From Streptomyces spinoverrucosus (GTDB lineage Bacteria; Actinomycetota; Actinomycetes; Streptomycetales; Streptomycetaceae): a stretch of DNA of 64,000 nt. A program made the position numbers and the translations under genes. Below are positions 9,080 to 17,029 of the stretch, in pieces (position 1 is the stretch's first letter; each line of letters opens with the position of its first letter). Location of the stretch: assembly GCF_015712165.1 (NCBI RefSeq), contig NZ_JADPZX010000001.1:3038001-3102000 (forward strand). The letters run 5' to 3'. The notes beneath the pieces are model-generated. The model was not told the origin of the DNA. It did no database searches and saw nothing but the letters and a program-made list of their open reading frames with translations.

Positions 9080-10555
9080 CTACACGAACAGACTGAGCAC
9101 CGCCGCCGCCACGAACCCGGCCACCGACAGCACCGACTCCAGCACCGTCCACGTCTTCAGCGTGTCCCGCTCGCTGATGCCGAAGTACTTGGCGACGATC
9201 CAGAAGCCGCCGTCGTTGACGTGCGAGGCGAAGATCGAGCCCGCGGAGATGGCCATGATGACCAGGGCGACGAACGCCTGGGAGTGGTCGCCCTCCGCGA
9301 GCAGCGGGGCCACGATGCCCGCCGTCGTCACGATCGCCACCGTCGCCGAGCCCTGGGCGACCCGCAGCACGAGGGAGATGAGGTAGGAGAGGACGATCAC
9401 CGGGAGGCCGACGTCGTTGAAGGTGTCGGACAGGGCCTGGGCCACGCCGCTCGCCTTCAGGACCGCGCCGAAGACCCCGCCCGCGCCGACCACCAGCAGG
9501 ATGTTGCCGACGGGCTTCAGGGACGACGTCGACACCGTCTCCAGGGACTTGCGGGACCAGCCGCGCCGGACGCCGAGGACGTAGTACGCCAGCAGCAGCG
9601 CGATGGTGAGGGCCACGAACGGGTGGCCGAAGAACTCGATCACCGAGCGCGGGGTGGAGGGGTCCAGCGCGATGGAGGAGAAGGTGGCCGCGAGGATCAG
9701 GATCAGCGGCGTACCGATGATGGCGAGGACGGTGCCGAGGGCGACCGGTTGCTCGCGCCGCACGCGCTGCTCGTCCAGCACGACACGTTTGGCCTCCTCC
9801 GCGGCCTCCACCATGTCCTGCGGCACTGGCACGAAGATGCGACGGCCGATCCACGCCGAGAACGCCCAGGCGGCCAGCACGGCCGGGATACCGCAGACGA
9901 TGCCCATGAGGATGACCCAGCCGAGGTCCACGTGCAGCAGACCGGCCGCCGCGACCGGGCCCGGGTGCGGGGGCAGGAAGGCGTGGGTCATGGACAGGCC
10001 CGCGAGCAGGGGCAGGCAGTAGAGCAGGATCGACTTGCCGGAGCGCTTGGCGGCGGCGTACACGATCGGCGCGAGGACGAAGATGCCGACGTCGAAGAAG
10101 ACGGGGATGCCGAAGATCAGGCCGGTGAGGCCCATGGCGAGGGGGGCGCGCTTCTCGCCGAAGAGGTTGAGCAGGCGGGACGCCAGGACCTCGGCGCCGC
10201 CGCTGACTTCGAGGATCGCGCCGAGCATGGTGCCCAGGCCGATGATGATCGCGACATGGCCGAGGATGCCGCCCATCCCGGACTCGATGGTCGAGACGGC
10301 GTCCGAGCGCTGGACCGTGCCGAAGAGTTCGGTGACCGACAGGCCCGCCATCAGGCCGACGGCGATGGAGACCGCGAGCAGGGCGACGAACGGCTGGAGC
10401 CGGGTCTTGATGATCAGGAAGAGCAGGAGTGCGATGCCGAGCGCGGCGACCGTCAGGAGTCCGGCGGTGCCGTCGATCAGAAGGAGCAGGCCACCGGTGT
10501 GGGGTGGGGTCTCAGGTGCCGGCGCGGCGGACAGAGCGGCGGATATGTAGGACAT
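9080..10555 (-). CDS. GntP-family gluconate/sugar-acid permease
   Basis: Integral membrane protein of 491 residues with about 12-14 hydrophobic segments and typical GntP motifs: FLIIKTRLQPFVALL near the N-terminus, LGTMLGAILEVSGGAEVL, FGIPVFFDVGIFVLAP, HAFLPPHPGPVAAA and SHVNDGGFWIVAKYFG. The family imports gluconate, 2-keto-3-deoxygluconate or related sugar acids by H+ symport. The start at 10555 has GAGGAC a few bases upstream; a longer frame to 10606 lacks conservation. It lies 130 bp downstream of ridA on the same strand, but a strong hairpin at 10603-10643 separates them, so its transcription may be partly attenuated. Substrate is inferred from family and the adjacent kinase. Confidence 0.9.
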   Translation of the reverse strand: MSYISAALSAAPAPETPPHTGGLLLLIDGTAGLLTVAALGIALLLFLIIKTRLQPFVALLAVSIAVGLMAGLSVTELFGTVQRSDAVSTIESGMGGILGHVAIIIGLGTMLGAILEVSGGAEVLASRLLNLFGEKRAPLAMGLTGLIFGIPVFFDVGIFVLAPIVYAAAKRSGKSILLYCLPLLAGLSMTHAFLPPHPGPVAAAGLLHVDLGWVILMGIVCGIPAVLAAWAFSAWIGRRIFVPVPQDMVEAAEEAKRVVLDEQRVRREQPVALGTVLAIIGTPLILILAATFSSIALDPSTPRSVIEFFGHPFVALTIALLLAYYVLGVRRGWSRKSLETVSTSSLKPVGNILLVVGAGGVFGAVLKASGVAQALSDTFNDVGLPVIVLSYLISLVLRVAQGSATVAIVTTAGIVAPLLAEGDHSQAFVALVIMAISAGSIFASHVNDGGFWIVAKYFGISERDTLKTWTVLESVLSVAGFVAAAVLSLFV

Positions 10556-10602
10556 TCGGGGGTCCTCTTCGTAAACACATGGTGCTTTCGGGCATGGGGG
10601 GA

Positions 10603-10643
10603 TCACGGCACGGCGCCCAAGGGGAGAGGGCGCCGTGCCGTGA
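10603..10643 (-). terminator. Strong hairpin between ridA and gntP
   Basis: Perfect 16-bp inverted repeat (10603-10618 and 10628-10643) with a 9-base loop. It lies in the 130-bp space between two co-directional genes, with no U-run. It may be a leaky terminator or an mRNA-stabilising stem that sets the transporter level apart from the upstream enzymes. Confidence 0.65.
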
Positions 10644-10684
10644 CGGCATACGGAGTGCGGGAGTTGAGGGGTTCTGCGCGGGTG

Positions 10685-11095
10685 TCAGCCCAGTACTGCG
10701 AGGGCGTCGATCTCGATGAGGAGCCCGGCGGGCAGCCCGACGTAGACGGTGGTGCGCGCGGCCGGCGGCTGGGTGAGGCCCTGCTCCTCGAAGTAGGCGT
10801 TGTAGATCGCGTTCATCTCGGCGAAGTGGTCCACGTCCGTGAGGTAGACGCGGATCATCATCACGTCGTCCCAGGAGGCGCCGCCCTCCTCGAGGATCGC
10901 CTTGACGTTGGCGAGGGTCTGCAGGGTCTGCTCGCGCAGGGTCGGGCCGGCCGGCGTCGGGGGCTGCCCCTCGACCGCGGGCAGGAAGCCGACCTGGCCG
11001 GCGACCTGGAGGATGTTGCCCTTCTTCACGCCGTGGGAGAACTTCGCGGGCGGGGTGGTGTGCGTCTTGGGGGTGAGGGCGATCTTCTCGGTCAT
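10685..11095 (-). CDS. RidA-family enamine/imine deaminase
   Basis: A 136-residue RidA/YjgF/Rid-family protein (MTEKIALTPK, then GNILQVAGQVGFLPAV; WDDVMMIRVYLTDVDHFAEMNAIYNAYF; PPAARTTVYVGLPAG). RidA proteins hydrolyse reactive 2-aminoacrylate and related imines released by PLP enzymes acting on serine, threonine or D-amino acids. The arginine in ARTTV fits the conserved substrate-binding Arg of active members. Its ATG overlaps the iclR stop (ATGA at 11092-11095), indicating translational coupling. A role in protecting the cell from enamines made by the divergently encoded D-amino-acid PLP enzyme is an inference from context. Confidence 0.9.
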   Translation of the reverse strand: MTEKIALTPKTHTTPPAKFSHGVKKGNILQVAGQVGFLPAVEGQPPTPAGPTLREQTLQTLANVKAILEEGGASWDDVMMIRVYLTDVDHFAEMNAIYNAYFEEQGLTQPPAARTTVYVGLPAGLLIEIDALAVLG

Positions 11096-11853
11096 GCCAG
11101 CTCTTTCGTCGAGGTCCTGCCGGAGTACTCACCGCTGATCGCGTCCGCGGTGCGGCGGACCAGCGGGAGCAGCGTGAGGAGTTCGTCGCCGGTGACGACC
11201 ACGTTGGGCGCGGACACCGACATCGCGGCGACGACCCGGCCGTCGGCGCCGCGGATGGGGGCGGCGACGCAGTTGATGGACTCCTCGTGGCCACCGAGGT
11301 CGGTGGCCCAGCCCTGTTCGCGCACCTTGGCCAGCTCCCGCAGGAAGGCCTCGGGGTTGGGTGTCGAACGGGACGTGTACATGGGGTAGTCGAGCTTCTC
11401 CGCGAGGGCGCGGCGCTCGTGCTCGGGGAGGTCGGCGAGCAGCAGCTTGGCGACGGCGGCGACCGTGATGGCGACGGGCTTTCCGATGCGCGAGTACATC
11501 CGCACGGGGTACCGGCTCTCCACCTTGTCGATGTAGAGGACCTCGTTCTCCTCGTAGACGGCGAGGTGCACGGTGTGTCCGCACTGCTCGTTCAGCCGTG
11601 CGAGGTGGGGGTGGGCGATCTCGCGGATGTCCAGGTTCTCCATCGCCTCCTGGGCCAGCGCGAAGAGGCGGGCGCCGAGGCGGTAGCGCTGGTCGGACTG
11701 GCGGTAGACGAAACCGTGCTCGTGCAGGGTGCGCAGGAGGCGGAGCGCGGTGGACTTGTGCACGCCGAGCCGGTCGGCGACCTGTCCGAGGTCGGCGGGG
11801 CCCTCGGCGAGCAGCGGCAGGATGCTCAGCGCGCGGTCGACGGTCTGACTCAT
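11092..11853 (-). CDS. IclR-family transcriptional regulator
   Basis: A 253-residue regulator: N-terminal winged helix-turn-helix (TVDRALSILPLLAEG, DLGQVADRLGVHKSTALRLLRTL) and a C-terminal effector-binding IclR domain (LNEQCGHTVHLAVYEENEVLYIDKVES, GWATDLGGHEESINCVAAPI). IclR proteins usually bind a small carbon metabolite. The gene overlaps both neighbours by 4 bp (stop/start ATGA at 11850-11853 and 11092-11095), so kinase, iclR and ridA are one transcript. Its likely target is the divergent intergenic region near 13021-13112, where a candidate palindrome lies. The effector may be 2-keto-3-deoxygluconate or similar, by analogy with KdgR-type members; not provable here. Confidence 0.93.
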   Translation of the reverse strand: MSQTVDRALSILPLLAEGPADLGQVADRLGVHKSTALRLLRTLHEHGFVYRQSDQRYRLGARLFALAQEAMENLDIREIAHPHLARLNEQCGHTVHLAVYEENEVLYIDKVESRYPVRMYSRIGKPVAITVAAVAKLLLADLPEHERRALAEKLDYPMYTSRSTPNPEAFLRELAKVREQGWATDLGGHEESINCVAAPIRGADGRVVAAMSVSAPNVVVTGDELLTLLPLVRRTADAISGEYSGRTSTKELA

Positions 11854-12983
11854 GGCGTACGTACCTCCTCCGGGGCCCGATCAACGGCGTGCGTCCAGCC
11901 GGGGCCGAGTCGAAGTGTCCCCCACGCCTCGTCGTCGAGTGCGGCAAGGCGGTCGGCGTGGGCGCGGGAGGGGGGCGGGGCCAGGTCTCCGGGTACGGTG
12001 AGGGCGGCCGCGGCCCAGAGGTGTCCGTGCCGCAGCCGCGCCCGGAGGGACAGCCCACGCAGCGTGCCGGAGAGAAATCCGGCGGCGAAGGCGTCCCCGG
12101 CACCGACGGGGGCGACGACGCTGACGCGGGGGGCGGGTTCGAGGACGGGGCCCGGCTGGGCCGACCTCAGGGGCGTGGGGAACTGCGCGACCGGCCCACC
12201 ACGACCCGCAGCCGGACGATCACGGTGCTCCGGCTCCGGCTCCCGCTCGAACGCGGTCGCCCCTTCAGCACCCTGTTTCACCACCAGCATCTCCGGCTCG
12301 GGAAGCAGCTCCCGAATCGCCTCGGGTCCCCCCTGCACTCCCCAGGCCGCCTCGGCCTCGTCCTCCCCGACGAACACGATGTCCGCGCCCCGCGCCAGCT
12401 CCAGCAGCACCCGCGACCCGTCGGTCTTCCGCCACAGCCCCGGCCGGTGGTTGACGTCGAAGGACACCAGCGGGCGCCCGGCTGCGGGAGCCGTCAGCTC
12501 ACGCATCAGCTCGAGACAGTCCCCGGACAGCGCTGCCGTGATCCCCGACAGGTGCAGCACCCGCCCCGCCCGCGCCGCCGCCACGTCCACGTTGGTCACG
12601 GACATCGCCGACGCCGCCGACCCCGCCCGGTAGTACGCCACCTCGTGACCGTCACCGGCCCGGTCCCCCGCGGTGCGGAAGTACACGCCTGTCGGACGGG
12701 CAGGGTCGCGGCGGACGGACGACACGTCGACGCCGTACGCTCCGATCGCCTCGACCAGGTGGTCGCCGAAGCCGTCCGCGCCCACCCTGCTGACCCACCG
12801 CGTCGTATGGCCGGCGGCCGCCATCACGCACGCCACATTGGACTCCGCGCCCCCGATCCCCCGGTCGAAGGACGGAACGTCGGCGAGGCGGCCCGGGCGG
12901 GAGGGCAGGAACGTGACCATGGACTCGCCGAGCGCGACGACGTCCACGATGTCGGGGGCGTTGCTGGCTCCGGTGGCGGTCAC
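11850..12983 (-). CDS. PfkB-family sugar(-acid) kinase, 2-keto-3-deoxygluconate-kinase-like, with in-frame insertion
   Basis: A 377-residue ribokinase/PfkB protein. Features in order: VVALGESMVTFLP, GGAESNVACVMAAAGH, SFDVNHRPGLW, MLVVKQGAEG, then the catalytic signature APVGAGDAFAAGFLSG with the Asp base. Such kinases phosphorylate KDG or related ketoses with ATP. The GTG at 12983 preceded by GAGGAG is chosen because it opens onto the conserved N-terminus. Between the KQGAEG strand and the APVGAGD signature is an extra ~40-residue Pro/Arg/Glu-rich stretch (residues about 245-285). Its DNA at 12166-12215 resembles a Streptomyces intergenic repeat, so the gene probably acquired an in-frame insertion. 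Most of the fold and the active site look intact. First gene of the kinase-iclR-ridA operon. Confidence 0.85.
   Translation of the reverse strand: MTATGASNAPDIVDVVALGESMVTFLPSRPGRLADVPSFDRGIGGAESNVACVMAAAGHTTRWVSRVGADGFGDHLVEAIGAYGVDVSSVRRDPARPTGVYFRTAGDRAGDGHEVAYYRAGSAASAMSVTNVDVAAARAGRVLHLSGITAALSGDCLELMRELTAPAAGRPLVSFDVNHRPGLWRKTDGSRVLLELARGADIVFVGEDEAEAAWGVQGGPEAIRELLPEPEMLVVKQGAEGATAFEREPEPEHRDRPAAGRGGPVAQFPTPLRSAQPGPVLEPAPRVSVVAPVGAGDAFAAGFLSGTLRGLSLRARLRHGHLWAAAALTVPGDLAPPPSRAHADRLAALDDEAWGTLRLGPGWTHAVDRAPEEVRTP
12166..12215. repeat. Streptomyces REP-like repeat inside the kinase gene
   Basis: This ~50-bp stretch (containing ggggcgtggggaactgcg, then cacgacccgcagccgg) resembles a degenerate repeat that I recognise from many Streptomyces intergenic regions. 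Here it lies within the PfkB reading frame and adds about 16-40 residues without a frameshift. The family identification is from memory and needs a genome-wide search. Confidence 0.5.
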
Positions 12984-13063
12984 GATCGTCGTAGCTCCTC
13001 GGCACTGGTGCGGGCTCCGTTGACCCCGCGTTGGCCGAGATGTTAGACAGCAGTAAGCGACAT

Positions 13064-13091
13064 ACGCAATGGACGTTGCAGATAACGCAAT
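13064..13091. promoter_or_regulatory. Candidate IclR operator in the divergent promoter
   Basis: The 129-bp space between the kinase (minus) and the D-amino-acid enzyme (plus) is AT-richer than its surroundings. It holds GCAA-6 nt-TTGC at about 13066-13079, with ACGCAAT occurring at 13064 and again at 13085. This fits a dyad site for the IclR regulator encoded in the operon, but there is no proof of binding. Confidence 0.4.
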
Positions 13092-13112
13092 ATACCTGAT
13101 CAGGGAGGCTCC

Positions 13113-14378
13113 ATGAGCACCCAGGCGCTCGCCCGACTGGCCACGGAACACGTCGACCACCGCTTCAAGGGCCTCCCGCCCGACGCCGACGGCCTCACCG
13201 TCGCCGAACTCGCCGCCCAGCGCCGCAACCTCTTCACCGACGGCTTCACCACCCCGGTCCTCGCCCTCTCCGCCGAGCACCTGGAGCACAACCTCCGCCT
13301 CATGGCGACGTACACCGCCCGCCACGGCCTCGCCTTCGCCCCGCACGGCAAGACGACCATGGCCCCGCAGCTCTTCCAGCGGCAGATCGAGCGGGGCGCC
13401 TGGGGCATCACCCTCGCGGTGCCGCACCAGGTGCGGGTGGCGCGGGCGTTCGGGATCCGCCGGATCTTCCTGGCGAACGAACTGGTGGACGCGGCGGCCC
13501 TGCGCCGGCTCGCCGGCGAGCTGGCCACCGACCCCGCCTTCGAGTTCGTCTGTTACGTCGACTCCGTGCGCGGCGTCGAGCTGATGGACGCGGCACTGCG
13601 CGGCACGGACCGCCCCCTGGACGTCGTCGTCGAGCTGGCCGCCGGCGAGGGCGCCCGGACCGGCGTCCGGACCGAGGCGGAGTGCGCGGCGATCGCCGAC
13701 GCGGTGGCCGCCGCACCGACCCTGCGCCTGGTCGGCGTCGCGGGCTACGAGGGCGAGGTGCCGCAGGCGAACCCCGAGCGGGTGCACGCATGGCTGCGGC
13801 GGCTGGTGGCGCTGGCGGTGGACTTCGACAAGGCGGGGCGCTTCCAGGGGCTGGACCAGATCGTGGTCAGCGCGGGCGGCAGCGCATGGTTCGACGCGGT
13901 CGCGGACGTGTTCGCGGAGATCCCCGAACTGTCCGCGCCCGTACTGAAGCTGCTGCGCTCCGGCGCGTACGTCTCGCACGACGACGGCCACTACCGCAAG
14001 CTGACCCCCTTCAACCGGGTCGCGGAGGAGGGCGCCCTGGAGCCCGCGTTCCGCCTGTGGGCGCAGGTCGTCTCCCGGCCCTCCGCCGAGCAGGCCTTCG
14101 TCAACGCGGGCAAGCGGGACGCGGCGTACGACCTCGATCTGCCGTTCGCGCAGGTGGTCCGCCGGGACGGCACCGAGCGCCCGGCGACCGGCATCGAGGT
14201 CACCGCGCTGTCCGACCAGCACGCCTGGCTGCGTACCGGCCCGGAGGCGGACCTTCAGGTCGGGGACTGGCTCGGCATGGGGCTGTCCCACCCGTGCACG
14301 TCGTTCGACAAGTGGCAGCTGATCCCGGTGGCCGAGGCGGACGGCACGGTCGTCGACTACATCCGCACGTTCTTCTAG
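13113..14378 (+). CDS. DSD1-like PLP-dependent D-amino-acid dehydratase/deaminase/aldolase
   Basis: A 421-residue fold-type III PLP enzyme. The N-terminal alanine-racemase-like barrel has LAFAPHGKTTMAP, with Lys80 as the probable Schiff-base lysine. The C-terminal D-serine-dehydratase-like domain has GLSHPCTSFDKW, which fits the HxC zinc ligands of that family. Members deaminate D-serine/D-threonine or act as D-threonine aldolases. GGGAGG lies just upstream of the ATG. The deacylase gene follows after 10 nt, so the pair could release a free D-amino acid and then deaminate it. It is divergent from the kinase-iclR-ridA operon, whose RidA could mop up enamine products. Exact substrate is unknown. 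Confidence 0.8.
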   Translation: MSTQALARLATEHVDHRFKGLPPDADGLTVAELAAQRRNLFTDGFTTPVLALSAEHLEHNLRLMATYTARHGLAFAPHGKTTMAPQLFQRQIERGAWGITLAVPHQVRVARAFGIRRIFLANELVDAAALRRLAGELATDPAFEFVCYVDSVRGVELMDAALRGTDRPLDVVVELAAGEGARTGVRTEAECAAIADAVAAAPTLRLVGVAGYEGEVPQANPERVHAWLRRLVALAVDFDKAGRFQGLDQIVVSAGGSAWFDAVADVFAEIPELSAPVLKLLRSGAYVSHDDGHYRKLTPFNRVAEEGALEPAFRLWAQVVSRPSAEQAFVNAGKRDAAYDLDLPFAQVVRRDGTERPATGIEVTALSDQHAWLRTGPEADLQVGDWLGMGLSHPCTSFDKWQLIPVAEADGTVVDYIRTFF

Positions 14379-14388
14379 GAGGCCCGGC

Positions 14389-16005
14389 ATGGCAGACCTC
14401 GTCATCCGTGACGCCGACGTCGTCGACGGCACCGGCGCCGCCGCGTACCGCGCCGACGTGGTGGTGGACGACGGCCGGATCGTGTCGATCGTCAAGGAGG
14501 CCGCGGCGGCGGGCTGCCAGCGTCCCACCGCCACCAGGGAGCTGGACGCGGAGGGCCTCGCCCTCTCCCCCGGCTTCATCGACATGCACGCCCACAGCGA
14601 CCTCGCCCTGCTGCGCGACCCCGACCACAGCGCGAAGGCCGCGCAGGGCGTGACCCTCGAAGTCATCGGCCAGGACGGCCTGTCGTACGCCCCCGTCGAC
14701 GACCGCACCCTCGCCGAGGTCCGCCGCGCCATCACCGGCTGGAACGGGCGCGGCGACGACATCGACTTCGACTGGCGTTCGGTGGGCGAGTACCTGGACC
14801 GGCTGGACCGGGGCATCGCGGTCAACGCGGCCTACCTCATCCCGCAGGGGACGGTCCGCGCGCTCGCGGTCGGCTGGGGGGACCGGGAGGCCACGCCGCG
14901 GGAGCTGGACCGGATGCGGCAGTTGGTGGCGGAGGGCCTGGAGCAGGGCGCGGTCGGGATGTCGTCCGGGCTCACCTACACGCCCGGCATGTACGCCAAG
15001 GACGCCGAGCTGACGGAGCTGTGCCGGGTGGTGGCCCGGTACGGCGGCTACTACTGCCCCCACCACCGCTCGTACGGGGCCGGCGCCCTTCAGGCGTACG
15101 AGGAGATGGTCGCCCTGACCCGGGAGGCCGGCTGCCCCCTGCACCTCGCCCACGCCACCATGAACTTCGGCGTCAACAAGGGCCGCGCGCCCGAACTGCT
15201 GTCCCTGCTGGACGACGCGCTCGCGGCCGGAGCGGACATCAGCCTCGACACGTACCCCTACACGCCCGGCTGTACGACCCTGGTGGCGCTGCTGCCGAGC
15301 TGGGCGAGCGAGGGCGGGCCGGAGGCCGTCCTGCGGCGGCTGACGGACGACGGGACCGCCGAGCGGATCCGGCACGACCTGGAGGTGGTCGGCGCGGACG
15401 GCTGTCACGGCGTACCGGTCGAGTGGGACACGATCGAGATCTCCGGCGTGACCGACCCCGCTCTGCAGTCGTATGTCGGCCGCACCGTCGAGGACTCGGC
15501 GGCCCTGCGCGGCGAGGCCCCCTGGGTCACCGCCCGCCGGCTGCTGGTCGAGGACCGGCTCGGGCCGACGATCCTGCAGCACGTCGGCCACGAGGAGAAC
15601 GTCCAGGCGATCATGCGGCACCGCGTGCACACCGGCGGCTCGGACGGCATCCTGCAGGGCGCCAAGCCGCACCCGCGCGCGTACGGCACGTTCCCGCACT
15701 ATCTCGGGCGGTACGTCCGGGAGCTGGGGGTGCTGTCACTGGAGGAGTGCGTGGCCCGTCTGACCGGGCGCCCGGCGGCCCGGCTGCGACTGCCGGACCG
15801 GGGTGTGATCCGCGAGGGGTACCGGGCCGACCTGGTGCTCTTCGACCCGGCCACGGTCGCGGCGGGCTCCACCTTCGACCAGCCCCGCACGCTCCCGACG
15901 GGCATCCCCCACGTGCTGATCGACGGCCGGTTCGTGATCGAGGACGGCCGGCGGACGGACGTACTGGCGGGGCGGGCGGTCCGCCGGACGCCCGCCCCCG
16001 GCTGA
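14389..16005 (+). CDS. N-acyl-D-amino-acid deacylase (amidohydrolase superfamily)
   Basis: A 538-residue metal-dependent amidohydrolase of the D-aminoacylase type: GFIDMHAHSDLALL with the HxH metal pair (His67, His69), HHRSYGAGALQAYEEM, PLHLAHATMNFG, LDTYPYTPGCTTL and a C-terminal FDPATVA/DGRFVIEDG composite-domain ending. In classical D-aminoacylases a cysteine in GNCG bridges the metal. Here the equivalent stretch reads EVIGQDGLSYAP, with Asp96 in that position, so metal binding may differ or the substrate may be another N-acyl or cyclic amide. AGGAGG precedes the ATG; the gene is 10 nt after the PLP enzyme gene. It ends one base before the stop of the convergent S1 protease. Confidence 0.85.
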   Translation: MADLVIRDADVVDGTGAAAYRADVVVDDGRIVSIVKEAAAAGCQRPTATRELDAEGLALSPGFIDMHAHSDLALLRDPDHSAKAAQGVTLEVIGQDGLSYAPVDDRTLAEVRRAITGWNGRGDDIDFDWRSVGEYLDRLDRGIAVNAAYLIPQGTVRALAVGWGDREATPRELDRMRQLVAEGLEQGAVGMSSGLTYTPGMYAKDAELTELCRVVARYGGYYCPHHRSYGAGALQAYEEMVALTREAGCPLHLAHATMNFGVNKGRAPELLSLLDDALAAGADISLDTYPYTPGCTTLVALLPSWASEGGPEAVLRRLTDDGTAERIRHDLEVVGADGCHGVPVEWDTIEISGVTDPALQSYVGRTVEDSAALRGEAPWVTARRLLVEDRLGPTILQHVGHEENVQAIMRHRVHTGGSDGILQGAKPHPRAYGTFPHYLGRYVRELGVLSLEECVARLTGRPAARLRLPDRGVIREGYRADLVLFDPATVAAGSTFDQPRTLPTGIPHVLIDGRFVIEDGRRTDVLAGRAVRRTPAPG

Positions 16006-16006
16006 C

Positions 16007-16846
16007 TCATGGCTTGGGCAGGGCGCACCCGCTCGCGTACAGGTCGAGCTTGTTGTCGATGCCGAAACAGGCGGCGAGCTGATACGTCTGCTGGGCGTAG
16101 TTGATGCCCTGCCGGACGGTGACGTTCCCGGCCGCGTCGACCTCGCAGGGGTTGTTCACCGTGCAGCGCCCGCCGTCCTCGTTGCCGGTGTTGTTGACGG
16201 CGACGACGCGGCCGGTGGACTGGTCGACGACCGGGGAGCCGGACGTGCCGCCGATGGTGTCGCAGGCGGAGGTGTAGCGGACGGAGTCCTTCCAGGTCCA
16301 GTCGCCCTCCTTCAGCCGGTGGGCGAAGCCGTCGATCGAGCAGTTGTAGATCCGCTTCCAGTACCCGGAGACGACACTGATGGCGCTGCCCGCGGCCGGG
16401 CGGGTGTCGTTGAGGGTGAGCGCCTCGATGCCGTAGGAGCCGCGGATCTGCGCGTAGGTGCGGGTGAGCTGGTAGACCGCGACGTCCGTGTCGGTCATCG
16501 TGGCGTACGCGATCTTGTTCGCGCGCAGGGTGGCGACGCGGGTCCCGGCGGAGTTCAGCAGCCCGAAGGAGCGGGTGGAGGCCTGGTCGACGACGACCTC
16601 GCCGGCCGCCGGGAAGCCGCTCTCCAGGCAGTGCCCGTTGCTGAGCACGAGCGCGGGGTCGTCGTCGGCGGAGTCCGGCATCCGGACCACGGAGCCGGAG
16701 CAGTTGCTGAGCGCGACGGTACCGGCGAAGTCGACGGCCTGGATCGCGGGCGCGGCCTCCGTGTCCGGCGTGGCGGCGACCGCGGGGGCCGCACCCGCCC
16801 CGGATATCACCAGGGCGGCGAGTGCGGCCAGGAGAGGCTTGTTCAT
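16007..16846 (-). CDS. Secreted trypsin-like serine protease (S1 family)
   Basis: A 279-residue protein with a classical signal peptide (MNKPLLAALAALVISG, cleavage probably near AVAA). The chymotrypsin-fold triad is visible: VLSNGHCLE with His72, MTDTDVAVYQL with Asp121, and CDTIGGTSGSPVVD with Ser202. Several cysteine pairs (NCS/HC, NCSID/SACD, GGRCTVNNPCEV) fit an extracellular protein. It would act outside the cell as an endopeptidase. It is transcribed alone from the 183-bp gap before the aminotransferase gene, which runs the other way. The 3' end almost touches the deacylase stop, leaving no room for a terminator there. Confidence 0.9.
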   Translation of the reverse strand: MNKPLLAALAALVISGAGAAPAVAATPDTEAAPAIQAVDFAGTVALSNCSGSVVRMPDSADDDPALVLSNGHCLESGFPAAGEVVVDQASTRSFGLLNSAGTRVATLRANKIAYATMTDTDVAVYQLTRTYAQIRGSYGIEALTLNDTRPAAGSAISVVSGYWKRIYNCSIDGFAHRLKEGDWTWKDSVRYTSACDTIGGTSGSPVVDQSTGRVVAVNNTGNEDGGRCTVNNPCEVDAAGNVTVRQGINYAQQTYQLAACFGIDNKLDLYASGCALPKP

Positions 16847-17029
16847 GTGGGGGTCCCCTCAGATCCTCATGGGTAGACGCGGACGACCGGAGATCCTCCG
16901 GCCGCCCGCGCCTTGTCATGTGCATTCTCAATGCAGTGGAGTGAAGGGACAAGAAGGCGTTCACCCCTTTCGTCTCATGTGGCGGAAAGCACGAGCCGTG
17001 ACGCGTTACGCGGCCGTAAGCTCCCAGAC

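Noticed and set aside
13100..14825. Long minus-strand frame extending the kinase gene
   Set aside because: It runs antisense to the DSD1-like and deacylase genes, and its sequence has no domain. The kinase starts at 12983 by homology and SD.
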